A stretch of DNA of 64,000 bases. Origin: Populus alba. Its lineage: Eukaryota; Streptophyta; Magnoliopsida; Malpighiales; Salicaceae. The notes beneath the pieces were generated by a model. That model was not told the origin of the DNA. It did no database searches and saw only the letters and a list, made by a program, of their open reading frames with translations. Of the stretch, positions 35,365 through 48,399 are shown piece by piece. The first letter of the stretch is position 1. Each line of letters begins with the position of its first letter. The position numbers and the translations under genes are program-made. The DNA lies in the NCBI RefSeq assembly GCF_005239225.2, contig NC_133287.1, positions 17,550,519-17,614,518 on the forward strand, in the 5' to 3' direction.

Positions 35365-36535
35365 GCTAAAATTAGTTACTGCATGTACGCAAGAAATGAT
35401 TAGATAATTGTTTTAAAAAGTAAAAGTCTAATAACAATTTAAATTATTGATTTCATGGTTATAATTTTTTAAATTTTAACAAATCATCATTAAATTCATA
35501 TGTATATGATGAATGCCTCTATTTGAATGTGAGTTTTATCAAATGGTTAATTTTAAGATTTAATAGTTTGTTTTAAGTATCATAACTGTATATAAAGTTG
35601 ATGATTTTTAAAATAAATAATACCATAGATAATGCAATTATTTTTAATATGTGGAAACAATCTTAATAAATATATAAAAATGTTTTAAATTAAAGAAACC
35701 AGTGAAAGAGTGAAGTTTATTTGCCTTCATTAATTTTAGTTTGATTAATGTTATTAGTTTTCCACTCTTTCAATTTCATCCCTACATTTAATTAAGCTTC
35801 CTTAATTAAAAATCTATTCATTTATATTAAATGAGTAAATCTTTCTAAAACTTTCACAACTTAAGGTAGTCAACCAAAGACATATATTCGTACCACAAGA
35901 TTTTTTTTTTATAAAAAAACAGGATTCGCAACACCAATCTCCACTTTTTGTCTAAAGGCTTTTTAACAATCCACTATAGATTCATCTTAACTAGAAGGAA
36001 TATGCACGAAACTAGGATTTCTTTTTGGTTCCTAGCAAGGGCCAGATCTTTCCTAAATCTTGATCAAAGTTAGATAAAGTTCAAATTTGATAAATGTTTT
36101 TCTAAGTATGGACTTTTAACCCATATAAATGTTCAACAAGTTTCCTAAGGGTTTTTAGACCCTGCATTGAATTTTTAATATAGGCATTGGACCCATATCG
36201 ATTATTTAGGGAATTCCCCTAATGTTTTTTCAAGAATGGGCGTTGGATCCCATATAATGTTTAGGGAATTCCCCTAACTTTTTTTCCAAGTACGAACGTT
36301 GAATCTATATAAAATTTTGAAGTTTTTTCTAAAGGTCTTGAACCCTACATGGAACATTTACTATAGGTGTTAGATCCATACACACGCGTAAAAAATTTAA
36401 ATCAAAATTTTATAAAATAAAAGATATATATTACACAGATAAACCCTACAGGATCAGGGTTCTGTACATGAATAAGGGGAGAAAGGGAAAATAAGCTTAG
36501 TTATATAGCTTGGGCTCCTTAACTAGATATTCCTC
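35365..36535. repeat. AT-rich DNA ending in degenerate repeats of about 55-65 bp
   Basis: Between 36095 and 36375 phrases such as 'gggaattcccctaa', 'ggcgttggatcc' and 'ccatataa' recur four or five times with heavy divergence. This is probably non-coding retrotransposon DNA. Confidence 0.5.
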
Positions 36536-36539
36536 ATAC

Positions 36540-38275
36540 TAGACAATAACAACCATAATGTAGAATACATCCATAAAATAAGCCACCAAGATTAGATGGA
36601 AGGCAACACTAAAATCCACTTGCATTCCCCATGATTGATTGAAGAAATATAAGTTGGATAGCGCAAGAAAGATCTTGTCCCCAATCGCCTGTGAATTCTG
36701 AGCTTCTTTTATGGTAGCGAGAAGCTCAACCTTCATACCATCTTAAGGTGGTATTCGCCTCAAAGATATCCCGCTTCAAGGTATTCACTTGGTTATAAGT
36801 GGCTTGAAGCAATTTGTCATAGGAGCCCAACCAAAAAACAACACTTTGTATTTGTTATTTTAATGATGAGTAAACAACCTTAAAGATCCTCAATTCGACC
36901 ACTACAATAGTTTTTTCCTTCTTTAGCTTCTAGAAGGCAACTTAGTTTGCCATATTTGTGAAAATGGCCTCCATTACAGAGTTATTCTTGGTCGCCTAAC
37001 ACCTTTTAAAATAGGTACACATTATGAAAGTATGCTAAGAACAAATATTAGGAATAAAAAATAATAAAACCAAACAGAAAGGTGAAACAAGAATTTTTCT
37101 TACATTAAAGGCCATTTGAGTAGTTAAAGCCAAATAGTGGTTGTAACTCTCATCAAAGATCATTATGATGTCTGATGGGATGGTGAGGATCTTTTCCAAT
37201 AGTCTCATCACCTCAAGGCCAACCCCTCTAATGGTAGACCTACAACCACCAACAGCCTTCATAAGTTACCTCTCATTCTAAATGAGGGTAGGGAAAACAA
37301 AGGGATCTCGACCAAGAACAAGGTTGGTGAAAGCATCCATGAACTCAATCTCCTCAAGAATAGGAGTAGAGGGCTTGACTACTACAGCCTCTACCGTAAA
37401 AGCTAGAATTTAAGGTAAAAGAAATACCACCACATGAGCCTCTACATTCGAGACTGGAACGCTAACCTCTATAAGGGTAGAAAACTTCATTCTCTTAAAG
37501 TGGATAGCAGAGCCCACAATCACTTCAATAGGAGTCAAGTATGCTTAACCCCAGTTGCGGGAGTACGATTGCCCCTAACTTCTTTTTTTGCTCACCGTTA
37601 TTTCCTCAAGAAGACAACCTTTAAGAACAAAGAGTTCATCAGTAATGATGGGGTAGTCCTCCATCACTTTTTCAGCCCTACCTCTACCCATGACAAGAGG
37701 TAAAGACTTTCTTTGTGAACTCTCTTTTATAAACCTCACTGAAGTTTCTCTTTCTCCTTCAATTGTTATTCTCGTAAAAAAAAATCAATAATAAACTTAG
37801 CTACAAATAAAAACAATAAGGAAGTTACATACTTTGCATTGCAACCTGATAATATTCTTTGTTCATCCTATTGACTTTATACTCAGTTGAAGTCAAAGCT
37901 AGTGCAACACGCGTTTTCTTCTTTTTCAAGCTCAAACGAGGCTTGTTGTTTACATCAGGGGGAGAAACCCTCCAATAATACGAACAACCCCAGACTTGTT
38001 GTATTTCACCTCTAGGATTGATTGGCCCTCTATACCTTACTTTCAGTTATCTCCCTCTCCATTTCTTAATGTGTACAAGCTTCCCATTTAGAAAGCCCTT
38101 CATGGCTCTCGTAGGCCTATTGACAAAAGTGAAAAAACAATGCACTTCATTGCCACCTTTATTGCCAACAACTAAATGGTAAGAATTTCTAAAGACATTG
38201 ACTAGAGGCTCATTTTCGATGAGCCTACAACATTTATCAAAGGTAGACAAAGTGATCCACCTATTAAGATGCAAC
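36540..38275 (-). mobile_element. Remnant of a gypsy-type element gag/N-terminal region
   Basis: Minus-strand fragments include RWITLSTFDKCCRLIENEPL, VFRNSYHLVVGNKGG and TRAMKGFLNG. The fragment MRLLEKILTIPSDIIMIFDESY lies further downstream. These resemble the 'putative gypsy type transposon' domain of plant Ty3/gypsy proteins. Multiple stops separate the fragments. No reverse transcriptase or integrase was found. Confidence 0.5.
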
Positions 38276-39199
38276 TAGCTCGAACCCATCTGGTAATATC
38301 TAAATACTTCCCTTATGAATCATTTGAGATGGAAGGAATACCTCATCGTATAAATGCAAAAAGGGATCGTAATCTAAAAATGACCCTAGGAAGAGCCCAA
38401 AATCTCTTGGTTGATACGCTCAGTTTCATTAGGCATCCAAGTTGTGTACTCTCTTAGATGAAGATGAGAAATAAACTCTATATCATCTGCACATAAAGTG
38501 CTAGGAACGTCATCCTTGGGGGTTTAGGGTAACCTGCTTCTGTCTTGGGATTCCCTAGTAATGACAAGAGAAGGACTCATGCGAGAACAGTTACTCCCCT
38601 CTACTAGAGGTGGACATTAGAGTGTCACCCCTTCTAATTATGTGGCCTAGTTTGATGGACCTCTTCCTTCTACTACTTCTTTTAGTATCGGGTTGGAACC
38701 TAAGCTCTTCTTCAATAGCAGCAACATCCCTTTTTTTTAGAGTATATCTGATTGTTTTTGGGTCCATATTTCTTTTTAAAGTAGAAAAGGGAAAACCTTA
38801 TAGTGAAAAGAACTTAGAATGAGCTTTTCTCCATGGATTGGAACAAAAATAGTTTAGGGTTTTCAACATAGTAGTTTTTTAGAAATTATGGAAAGTAAAA
38901 GAAAATATAAAAGAAGCAAGAATGACTAGGGTTATAAAAGAAACATCTCTCCACCCTCACCATTGGATGAATGACTTTTCATGTCATCTTAAATCTTCAA
39001 AGATCCATTTAATTACTGTATTAAATGCAAGCCATTGTTTTGTTTTCTAAGAGACACCTCCTCCAATAAAGATGAGTCACCTGGCCACGAGGATCCCAAT
39101 GGGACAACCAAATCTTATAAAGAAGATAAAAAGGCTCATATTTACTGTTGGTAACCTTTTAAAATCCTTGCGTAATAAATACAAAAAGACTTAGGGGCT

Positions 39200-39660
39200 G
39201 CTAATGGATCAATATGTTTTATTTTTACTCTTCTCATTTAAAGGAACCAGAGGCAAGGTAATAACCTAACATTCTTGGGCTCATCCAAATGCTGAGCTCA
39301 AACATATATGGGTATGGAAGACCCAATATCTTTAGGCTCAACTAAACGTTGAGCCTAAGTATATACAAGTCTAGCACATTGTAAGACTCAACATTCTTGG
39401 GCCTAGCTAAACGTTGAGCCCAATCATATATTAGTTTGACGAATTGTCAAATTCAGCATCCTTAAGCTCAGTTAAAAGCTAAACCCAAGCATTTATGGGT
39501 CTATCGAGCTTCCAAACCCAGCATCCTTGGCCTTAGCCAAGCGCAGAGCCCCCACATAAATAGGTCTCGCAAGTTGCCACACTAATTACCCTCGAGATTA
39601 GCTAAGCGTTGAGGCTAAGTACATGTGGCTCTAGAAATTGTCATGCTCTATTTTTAAACA
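39200..39660. repeat. LTR-like tandem repeat of about 63 bp units, six units
   Basis: Each unit combines a 'cattcttgggcctagctaaacg' type phrase, 'ttgagccca', a 'catatatgggt' phrase and a 'ctagcaaattgtcaaac' type phrase. The GGGC...GCCC and GTTTGAC...GTCAAA pieces are self-complementary. The lead-in 'atggatcaatatgttttattt' also occurs at 19575 and 32900, where three units follow. Confidence 0.75.
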
Positions 39661-39826
39661 ACGAGATACTTTTCCTCTGGTGAGTTAGAGATATTTTCTT
39701 TCTTTTATGCATAATGAGTTTTTAATGCTATGAGAGGAAGATAACTTTGTAGTCCTCCCCTTCATCAAAGGGTAAGAACGATGGGGTATAAAGACTCATT
39801 GGATCCTTAAAAATAATTCTCAATCT

Positions 39827-41272
39827 CACTACAAGATTTAACAGTTTTACCGACGGAATTTTTCCGTCGGCGTAAGACACATATTCCATCGGTAATTAAT
39901 TTATCGACAAAATCACCGACGGAGAATTTTCGTCGGTGAATCTTTCATCTGTAATTTTTTATCCGTCGGTAATAATATTACCGACGGATTTACTGGCAGA
40001 ACAGACGCGTCGGTAAAAATATTTTTTTATTACCGACAGAAATTTTCGTCGGTAATTATTTAAAATTTTTTTTAAAAAAATTCATTTTATAAAATTATAA
40101 AATAATTAAATTAACATAAATCAACATTGTATAATATATACTCAAAATGCTTGGAAAAAAGAATAAGAAAATCAACTCAAACAAATTTGCAACAAAAAAA
40201 TAAAACAAAAAAAATTAATTCAACTAAAAAAATTCATATGAAAAAAATGAAGTTGCAATTGCTAAAAATTTAAAAATCCTATAAATAAATCAACTAAAAA
40301 ATGATCTCATATGAAAAAAATAAATCTCACAACAACATTTATACAATTATTAAGAACAAAATCAATTAAAATTAAATAAAAAAATATAGTGAAAAAATCA
40401 TGAAAAAATAAGAAAAAAGAAAGATCTTACCTTAATATACTTGCAAGTGAAGCTAAGGAAAAAAAAAATCGTGAAGCATATTAATTAAAAAAAAACTAAG
40501 AGGATAAAAGAAGAAAGAAGAAGAAGACATGCCCGAGCATGGAGGAAAAGAGAAAGAGATGAGGAGAAAAAAGAAGAGAAAGAAATAGATATTGATGTTT
40601 TTTACATATAGTGAAGAAGAAGAAGAAGAAGAAGTAGAAGAAGAAGTAGAAGTAGTCTGTCTCTTATGAAATAAACGGATTCAGGTTTTTTATTGGGGCG
40701 CATTACCGATGAATTTACTGACAAATAATTGAATATTAATATTTTTTAATTATTTCGTCGGTAATATTTAATTTAAATTTTTAATTTCGTAAAAAGTTTT
40801 CAGAAATCGCTAAAAATTACCGATGATTTTTCAATCTGTCAGTGATTCCGTCTGTAATATTTAAATAAAAATTTTAAATCAATTGAATTTTTTCAGAAAA
40901 TCGCCAAAACACGCCGATGAATTTTCAATCCGTCGGTGATTTTGTCCATAAAGTAAAACAATTAACAGTGTAATTGGAAGATGAACAGTTCTGGAGCTCT
41001 CTGGAAAATACCGACGGAAAATTCCGTCGGTAATTCCCTTTGTAATTGACATGATGAACAGTGTTCACAGTTTACCAATGGATTTACATTCCGTTGGTAA
41101 AAAATGACACGTCATCTTTTTTTTTTTGCTTTGTTTTAATTTTTTTTTTCTCACTGTAACTCCCTCGGTATATACAAAGGGAATATTTCCGTCGGTAAAA
41201 TCCCTCGAAATTTACCGACGGAAATATTTCCCTCGATATTTCCGTTTGTATTTATCGATTTTCTGGTAAGTG
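39827..41272. mobile_element. Complete non-autonomous CACTA (En/Spm-type) element with 3-bp target duplication
   Basis: Starts CACTACAAGATTT and ends CTGGTAAGTG, so its ends are CACTA and, inverted, CACTT. It is flanked on both sides by TCT (39824-39826 and 41273-41275). Subterminal DNA carries many copies of ACCGACGGA and TTCCGTCGG in both orientations, the clustered binding-site pattern of CACTA elements. The 1446-bp interior is AT-rich, includes a GAA/AGA repeat (40612-40650) and encodes no transposase. It would depend on a transposase from elsewhere. Confidence 0.93.
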
Positions 41273-41275
41273 TCT

Positions 41276-43090
41276 GCATTCTCAACTACATATTTATTTT
41301 TAGAATTACTTTTTTAAAATATCATTATTTTTTTTTCTCAAGAAAATAATTATTTAAACATCGAAGAGTCCTAAAATTCACTAAAAAAACCTTTTACAAG
41401 TATCAGAAATACCGACTACTAGCCATATTGGTAAAAAAAATGAATTGGATTATCAAAATCAAGATATCAACCAATCATTCAAGACATAAAATTTTCCCTC
41501 CAGCTCTTTAAATTTTCTAAAACACATCAACTTTTAATATAATTTTAAAGAACAAGTTAATCTCCATTAATGTATACGTCAGCATGAAAATATACCTTGT
41601 AGAAAAAGTTGAAGGGGTGGAAGCTTCAGTTGTTCAATTTTTGGCGTATTGACACCGACATGGTTCATCTCCAATAATTATACAATTTATCACGATCGGA
41701 GCTTTGACTGGCTTAATTGACGACGGAGATCGTGATCGCCCACCAGCTTTGAACTCCAACACGTGCGTGGGTGGAAATCGAGTTTAAGTGGTGTGGAAAT
41801 ATTTGATACCGGGACATTGAAGGAGTTTACTGTATTTATTGTTTGCCTTTGAATTTTAAGACGCTTCTGGTTAAAAAAACAGCTCTAAAGTCCATAAACA
41901 CATGAAAACAGGTGTTGCTTTTTTTTTTTCAAAAAAAAGAAGAAGAAGAAGACGTAAGATGCTGGGAAGCCTCGCCGCAGATTTTCATAAGATACGGTTT
42001 GGTTTGATGCGAGAAGCAGTAGCGATAAATTCATGTCAATATGCTTTTGACATAGTAAATGTTAGGCAATCTTGTTGAAATTTCATCGCGAAGGAAGTGC
42101 ATAATGTGCGCGAGGCTTGCATACTTTTCATGTGCTTGTTTCAGCAAAAAGGAGTAAAAGCAATAAGAGATGTGTTTTTAATGGCCTTTTTTTATTTTAT
42201 TTTATTTTATTATTAGAAAGTAACCCATCGGTTATCTATGATTACGTATTATTGTCCCAAAAGTAGGTTTTTTAAGAGAGAGATTTCATTTTGTAGATTT
42301 TCTCATTCTTTCGATGTGCATGCCATGAGCTATTTCAACCAAACACTTCGTATTCAGGGTAGTGTTGTTTTCGCGACTAATCCTGTTTTTTAAATTATTT
42401 TTTGTATTGAAAAATATATTTAATTAATTATTTTAATATGTTCATATATATTTTTAATTAATTTAATGCATTTTTAATTTAAAATATTATTTTATCATGC
42501 ACATGCTTGATCATAATTATATATAGGATTTGATTTGCTATCGTGGGAATCACATGATGGTAAACAATTTAAATAAATTTTGGTGCCTAACCAAGTGGAC
42601 CTCTCTCTTAAGAAGTTAAATGCAGGGAGCTCCAACTTATGATGGATTGGAAAAAAAAAAAAGTGAATGAGAAATTACTTAAGTCCAAGAATTATATCCT
42701 TATTCATTGCATTAGTATAAAATCACTCTAAAATTAAAAAAAAAAAACTTTTGAATTAGATTTTAATGATAAGATGATTTTTTCACCATGACACAATTAT
42801 CTTTTATAAATTATATGAGGTTAAATTGATTGTTTTTATTTTATTTTTATATAGTAAAATTATTGATTTAATTCTAGAATAACATAATTTAATGTCTAAT
42901 TCTAGGAGAAAATTTTGTATTTTAAATTTTTTAAAACAATTTAATTACTTTGATGTTTTTATAGACAAAACTAATAGAAATCTTACTAAGAATATTTTTT
43001 TATTTTATATTATTTTTATAATAAATTTCAAAGGTGCTCTTAGGCATTGTTATGATTCTATTTATTAAATATAATTAAAGAAAATATCCA
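41276..43090. other. Intergenic DNA, no gene recognised
   Basis: A moderately GC stretch at 41640-42150 lies inside AT-rich DNA. Nothing in it resembles a conserved protein or structural RNA. Confidence 0.4.
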
Positions 43091-43199
43091 CATAATATTT
43101 GGAAGGCATATGAGGAGCTATCTAACAACCAAACTCTACCTTATGAGGTAGCTTTTGAAAGGTTTTCGTGCCCGCGATTTAATGAGGCAGCTCTTGTTT

Positions 43200-44520
43200 C
43201 AAGATTCATGATGATATGACATCGATGATTATTTCTTTTCCCCACTTTTTCTCTCTTTATCCAACTAGATTTCATGCTAGCCCTTTAAAAATTAAAAAAA
43301 AAACAAATTCATAATTTGTTGATTCTTAAGATTTGATCCTTTTTATTCTTATTATGATTTTTTTATCTTGAGTAATTTATAAAATTGGTATGCATTTTCA
43401 ATTTCATACCTCTTAAATTTAATCATCATTCCTTTAATTGTTATTTTTTAAAATTATTTTTAAAATTTATTTTATTTTATGATTTCACCTTTCTTTGGTT
43501 TTTTTTCCTATCAAATTTAATCTTTATTCTTTTGATTGTCAATTTTTTTTTTTTTTGCTTTGACAAGTTTTCAAAATAAATATTTAAAATTTATTCACAC
43601 TAAACTTCTTGTTTGGACCTGGATCCGAGATTCCACGGGTTGCAAGTTGTAAAGATTTAACTAGATTTAGAATATTTTTCTGAGCATAATTTGTTTTTAT
43701 TCCTTTGTATAAGCTAAATTTTTTTCTCATTTTATCCTTCAATGTTTATTCAGTTGAAGACTTAAGGTATTTTTATTTATCATTCTTCGTTGGGTATTTT
43801 TTTGTTAATTCTTTAAATTTTTATTTTTTTTCTTGATCCCTTCCTTCAATATTTGAAATAATTTTTTAAAACAATTTATAAGGTTAGAGTTCCTTTTCTA
43901 TTTCACCCTATTATTTTATTCTTTCTTTTATTTTAGTTCTTATTCTTTTTATTGCTATTTGTTTTATTTGAGATATATTTTCTAATTTTTTTTTATTTTC
44001 TCTAGAATTTTCCATTGATTTTCAAAATGACCTAGGTTTTCTTTGTTTTTTTTAATTGTTGCTTTTATTTATTTATTTACTTTGGCTAATCAATATTAAA
44101 CTCGTTAGGAATTCAACTTTTTAAATTCAGTGTGGATCTAGGATTTAATGGGTCACAAGTTTAAGATCTTTACAAGTTTAGAAGATTCACTCAAGTTTTT
44201 TTAGTTTTTTTCTTCTCTTTTAAAATTATTTTTTTCAATTTTATAATTTAACATTTATATCATTACTAATTAGACTTTTTTTTTTTTGTTTATATGCTTT
44301 TAATATGATTTTCTTAACCATGCATTTTTGGTCGTTTTCTTTTTTTGTTTGTCCATATATCAGCTTTTTTTTCTCAATTATTTATGTGTCCCGAGTCATA
44401 TTAATTTTCTCAAAAAATAAAGCATGCTTGCATCATAAAACTACAAATATTTTTTTCAATTTCACCAAAACAAAACTTCATCCTCCGTTGGGTTTTTCCT
44501 AACAATTTTAGAAAACAAAT
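43200..44520. repeat. Strand-asymmetric T-rich repeat with internal direct repeats
   Basis: The plus strand is strongly pyrimidine-biased. Related passages near 43600-43690 ('cctggatccgagattcc', 'gggttgcaagt') and 44125-44200 ('gtggatctaggattta', 'gggtcacaagt') are about 520 bp apart. They suggest an old internal duplication of a dispersed repeat. A related T-rich tract occurs at 56580-56830. Confidence 0.5.
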
Positions 44521-44684
44521 TGTCCGGTTGTTGCAAAACACGGGACACAATTCTAGTTTTGCACTATATGATAAATATATTTTTTGCATTATTATATTAT
44601 ATGAAAACTATATCATATAAATTATATAAAAAAACATAATATATATCAATATATATTAATTTTCATGCAAACTAACTTAAAATC

Positions 44685-45130
44685 ACGTATTTAGTATTGT
44701 GGTGGAGAATATTTTTCAAAAGTATTTTTGACTTATATATATAATTTTTAACATTAATATATCAAAATCATAAAAAAAAAAACACTAAATAAATATCATT
44801 GTAATATTTTTTTTAAAACCACAAATACTTATAAAATGCTTTAAAATAAAGTTTCAAACCAATATCAACTAGGCATTCCCTGTCTCATTACCAAGTCTCA
44901 CCACTAAAAAGATGTGTTTAAAATTGTGGTAAAAATAACAATTTAAAATACTTTTCACTTAGAAATGTATAAAGATGAATTTTTTTTTTATTTTTTAAAA
45001 ATTATTTTGCATATCAGCATATCAAAATGATATGAAAATATAAAAAATAATATTTTTTACCAAAAAAAATTTAAAATTTAAAGGAATGTGGTTTCAATTG
45101 TGTTTTCATATATGTGCTAAGCCAAACGCC
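44685..45130. mobile_element. Two adjacent MITE-like repeat copies
   Basis: The first copy (44690-44875) includes 'taacattaatatatcaaaatc'. The second (44925-45130) includes 'catatcagcatatcaaaatga' and begins 'gtgtttaaaattgtgg', and its right end resembles 'gtgtttt' with a 'ccaaacgcc' edge. Confidence 0.6.
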
Positions 45131-45353
45131 GTCCAAATTTTAGGGCGAAGGAAGTCTTGATGAGAATACGACATCGTTCAGGGGAGGAAATAAAATGACA
45201 AAAATGTATCTACCTTTTTCATATTTTTTAGGTCATGTCTCCCTCTTAGTGGGTCCGACTAGAAGAAAATTAAATGGCGCGCCCAGTCTTTTTTTCGTCG
45301 ATGATTGGCAAGTGGATAAGCTTACCTTTTTCCTTTGAAGCACTAAAGTCTGC

Positions 45354-45464
45354 CACGTGTTCTGCAAATCCACTATCGGTGTCTTTGCAACACGTGTCCC
45401 TTTTAGGGTCCACTTGTGAAAGTCAACATAAGAGCGTTATCGATGGTCTTGAGACAACCACGTG
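45354..45464. promoter_or_regulatory. Cluster of three CACGTG G-boxes
   Basis: Palindromic CACGTG cores at 45354-45359, 45391-45396 and 45459-45464, all in local contexts (GCCACGTGTT, ACACGTGTCC, CCACGTGG) favoured by bZIP/bHLH factors and ABA-response elements. No gene is recognised within several kilobases. Confidence 0.6.
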
Positions 45465-45929
45465 GACATCATCGCTTATGATTTGGAGGTGGGAACCACG
45501 ACAAGTGAAACGAGGTCCGGGGGAATGGTATGGGTCCCACGGAGACATGTTTTAAAGAGAACTTGAATAATTGTATCATTTTTAATTATAATTTTCCTCT
45601 ACTTTATATGATATATTTTTTAGTTTTATTCTTACGCCTATAAAAAATATTATCTTGCAATGATTATTCTTAATATAAAAAGAAAGAAATACATAAAAAA
45701 AAAAAAACCCCTCGCCGATTAAGTTATGACTGGACCTTATAAGAAAACTCCTCCCTCAAAATCTTTTTTTTTTTAAGACTAAAACTGATACCATGATATA
45801 AAAATCAAATTTATTTGACACTTAAATTAATATATTTAATTAATTAAGATTATTTATGCATCTTTTCATGTGCATGTCTTCACGAAATGACGCCTCTATC
45901 TAGTATTTTTACTTAACATACATACATAT

Positions 45930-46115
45930 CATATTTGTTTTTTTTTATTATTAACATGAATACTTGAGTCAGTTTATATGCAATTTAATTATTTTTATAA
46001 ATTTTAAAATTAATAATTATGTAAATATCAAGTGGTCTTAAAATTTATAAAATTTAAACTGATTATTTATATAAAAAAACAAATTTTAATTTTAATTAAT
46101 TAAGCAATACATCTC
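45930..46115 (-). mobile_element. Strongly diverged SINE copy
   Basis: The minus-strand reading matches the order of the SINE copies at 50.9 and 52.0 kb and ends in an A-rich tail (plus-strand T run at 45938-45947). The internal promoter boxes are decayed. Confidence 0.4.
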
Positions 46116-46119
46116 AATC

Positions 46120-46900
46120 TCAAGATTATACATGATTGTTTCTTTTTTGACACAGATGACATGACATGTATATAATTGCATTTGTTGGAGGACCCAGTTG
46201 TGGAGCCGCAATGGTTCCTCCTTAGCCAAAGGCATCTCGCATTCACATTCACGTTCAAAGAACAAATAATTGATTCTTCATTTGTTGTTATCAACTTAAT
46301 GCACCCAGTACTAGCGGACAAATATTTTTCACGACTTTGTAAACATTCTGTTACCTCAACACAGAAAGCTGCTGTTTGCATTTTTCTCCTAATAACAGGG
46401 ATGATATTTTGTCTCATATAGTTTTCTTAACTAGAAAATTAGAAATACAAAAAAAAAAAAAAAAAAACACCGCAATCACTGCTGACGAAAAATTTTTTAT
46501 CGCTATTTAACGATAAAGGTCAAGATGAAAAAATCCTGCCTGTAATTTTTTATGGAAAAAAAAATAAAAAATATTTTGTCAGCAATTCAATCATTATTTA
46601 TGACTTCTCAAATATCCAATGAGATTTTTATTATCAATTTTAAAATAAATTAAAACTCAATTGTTCCTTCCATCTCTCCCATTTCTTCTTCTTCTTCTCC
46701 ATTAAAACAACTACCCTCCCATAATTAAATCTGATCGACCCTCCCCCACTTATAAATTCGGCGTCCAGAGTACCTCTTTTCTACACGTTTTAGGTTTGAT
46801 TTCTTCTTCCTTTTCTTCTTCATTTAACGAACTCAGAGCTTGACTTTGTTAAAATCTAAGATAGAGTTAGGGTTTTTATCTAGGGTGTTCATGAATGTAG
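46120..46900. other. Mixed-composition DNA with a promoter-like stretch and no gene
   Basis: Near 46740-46870 a TATA-like CTTATAAATTC is followed by CT-rich leader-like sequence and 'agggtttttatctaggg'. This looks like a plant 5' leader, yet no coding sequence follows. It may be a promoter whose gene was lost to insertion. Confidence 0.3.
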
Positions 46901-47387
46901 CTGAGTTGAACCCATAACAATATTAAATTTTATTAAATTTTAACTTTATCCATTCAAAAAATTTAGGCCCGAACAGGTTAGATATATCAGGCAGGACTAA
47001 TTGCTTTTATGGATATTTAATTTTTTAGGCTAAATTTTTTAGTTGTTAAAATAAAACAATTATTAGAATATAAACTGTCTAAAATATATGAAGTGTCAAG
47101 TTGTCCAAAATTAAACGATTTGAAATATAAAAATATTAAATCAATTTTCACAACATGAATACATTATTTAGGCTAGAAGTCCTTCAAATAAACAAAAAAA
47201 TCAACCCGAAAGAATTTAGATCCAAAACATTTGAATGTATTCATCCAACACATACACATAAGGTTCTAATGGGATCTTAATGATATTAGATTTGTTCACA
47301 AACTTTCATACAATTAACAATACAACACACTACTCAATATCAACATTATAAAATTCATTCAATTAACAAAATTCCATTCATACAATG

Positions 47388-47836
47388 ATAAGGGTGAGCA
47401 AAATAATCGACATACTGATTAAACTGAGAAAACCAGAAAAAAAAATAACCGAAAAAACTAAATCATGAAAAAAATTGATTATAATATTTTAAAAAAATTT
47501 GGTTCTGTTTGATTTTATAAGCCTAAAAAAAAAACTAAATCGAACCAATTAAATTAAAAAATAAATCAAACCAAACCAAACTGAAAAAAAAAAAAACCTA
47601 TTAGAAAGTCCAAAAAAAAAACAATATAATTTTTAGTTTTTAATATACAATAACAAAACTGAACCAAAACCGACTAGTCGGGTTTTGGTTTTTAACTTAA
47701 AATAACCAAACTGAATCAAAACCGGTCAGTTGGAACCGATTTTGGTTTGGTTTCGAGTTTTTTTCTCTTACAAAATTTTTGGTTCGGTTGTTTTTTAGGT
47801 GAAAACTTAACCAAACCAAAAATAATCACCTCTATT
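47388..47836. mobile_element. MITE-like element rich in AACCAAACCGAACC motifs
   Basis: The left edge AAGGGTGAGCAAAATAATCG and the reverse complement of the right edge (AGAGGTGATTATTTTTGG) form imperfect inverted repeats. The interior is filled with alternating 'aaccaaacc' and 'ggttttggttt' motifs. No coding capacity. Confidence 0.55.
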
Positions 47837-48399
47837 AAATAATATTAATCCTGCTTACATTGAAAAAAGGCTAAATGAGCCCTTAATATCCATGAAATTA
47901 AGTCCTAAAAGTATATAAAAATAATAATAAAGGTGATGCTTAAGTACCAGAGAACATATATCACCACAAAGAAAAAATTGTTAAAAAGCTAATTATTTAA
48001 ACTTAATTTTATAACAAGTATTTCATAATGAAAACACAAAAGGTATTTTTTTTTACAATTACTCATTATCTTATATTGTCAATATTTACTCATTACTCTC
48101 TAACTTTATTAATAAACCTTGAAATAAGAGAAATATAATAAATAGCTTAGTAAATTATAACTTAAAAAGTTTTTCAAATTGATAATAAAATAACTAAACT
48201 AGTAAACTCTTTACCTAATTTTAGTTTTCCAAACTTTTCAAGATCATTTATTATTTATGAGATTTTTTGGTTACAGAGAAGAGCAAATCCAATTTTAACA
48301 GCAAATAAGAGCTTTAATAGTTGTTGGATTTAATGAACTTCTAAAAGGATCTAGTACCGATCCCTATGCTAAAAGCTAATTTGAGATAACTGTCGAAAT

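Noticed and set aside
40610..40660. GAA/AGA microsatellite as a possible coding repeat
   Set aside because: It lies inside the CACTA element and has no extended frame.
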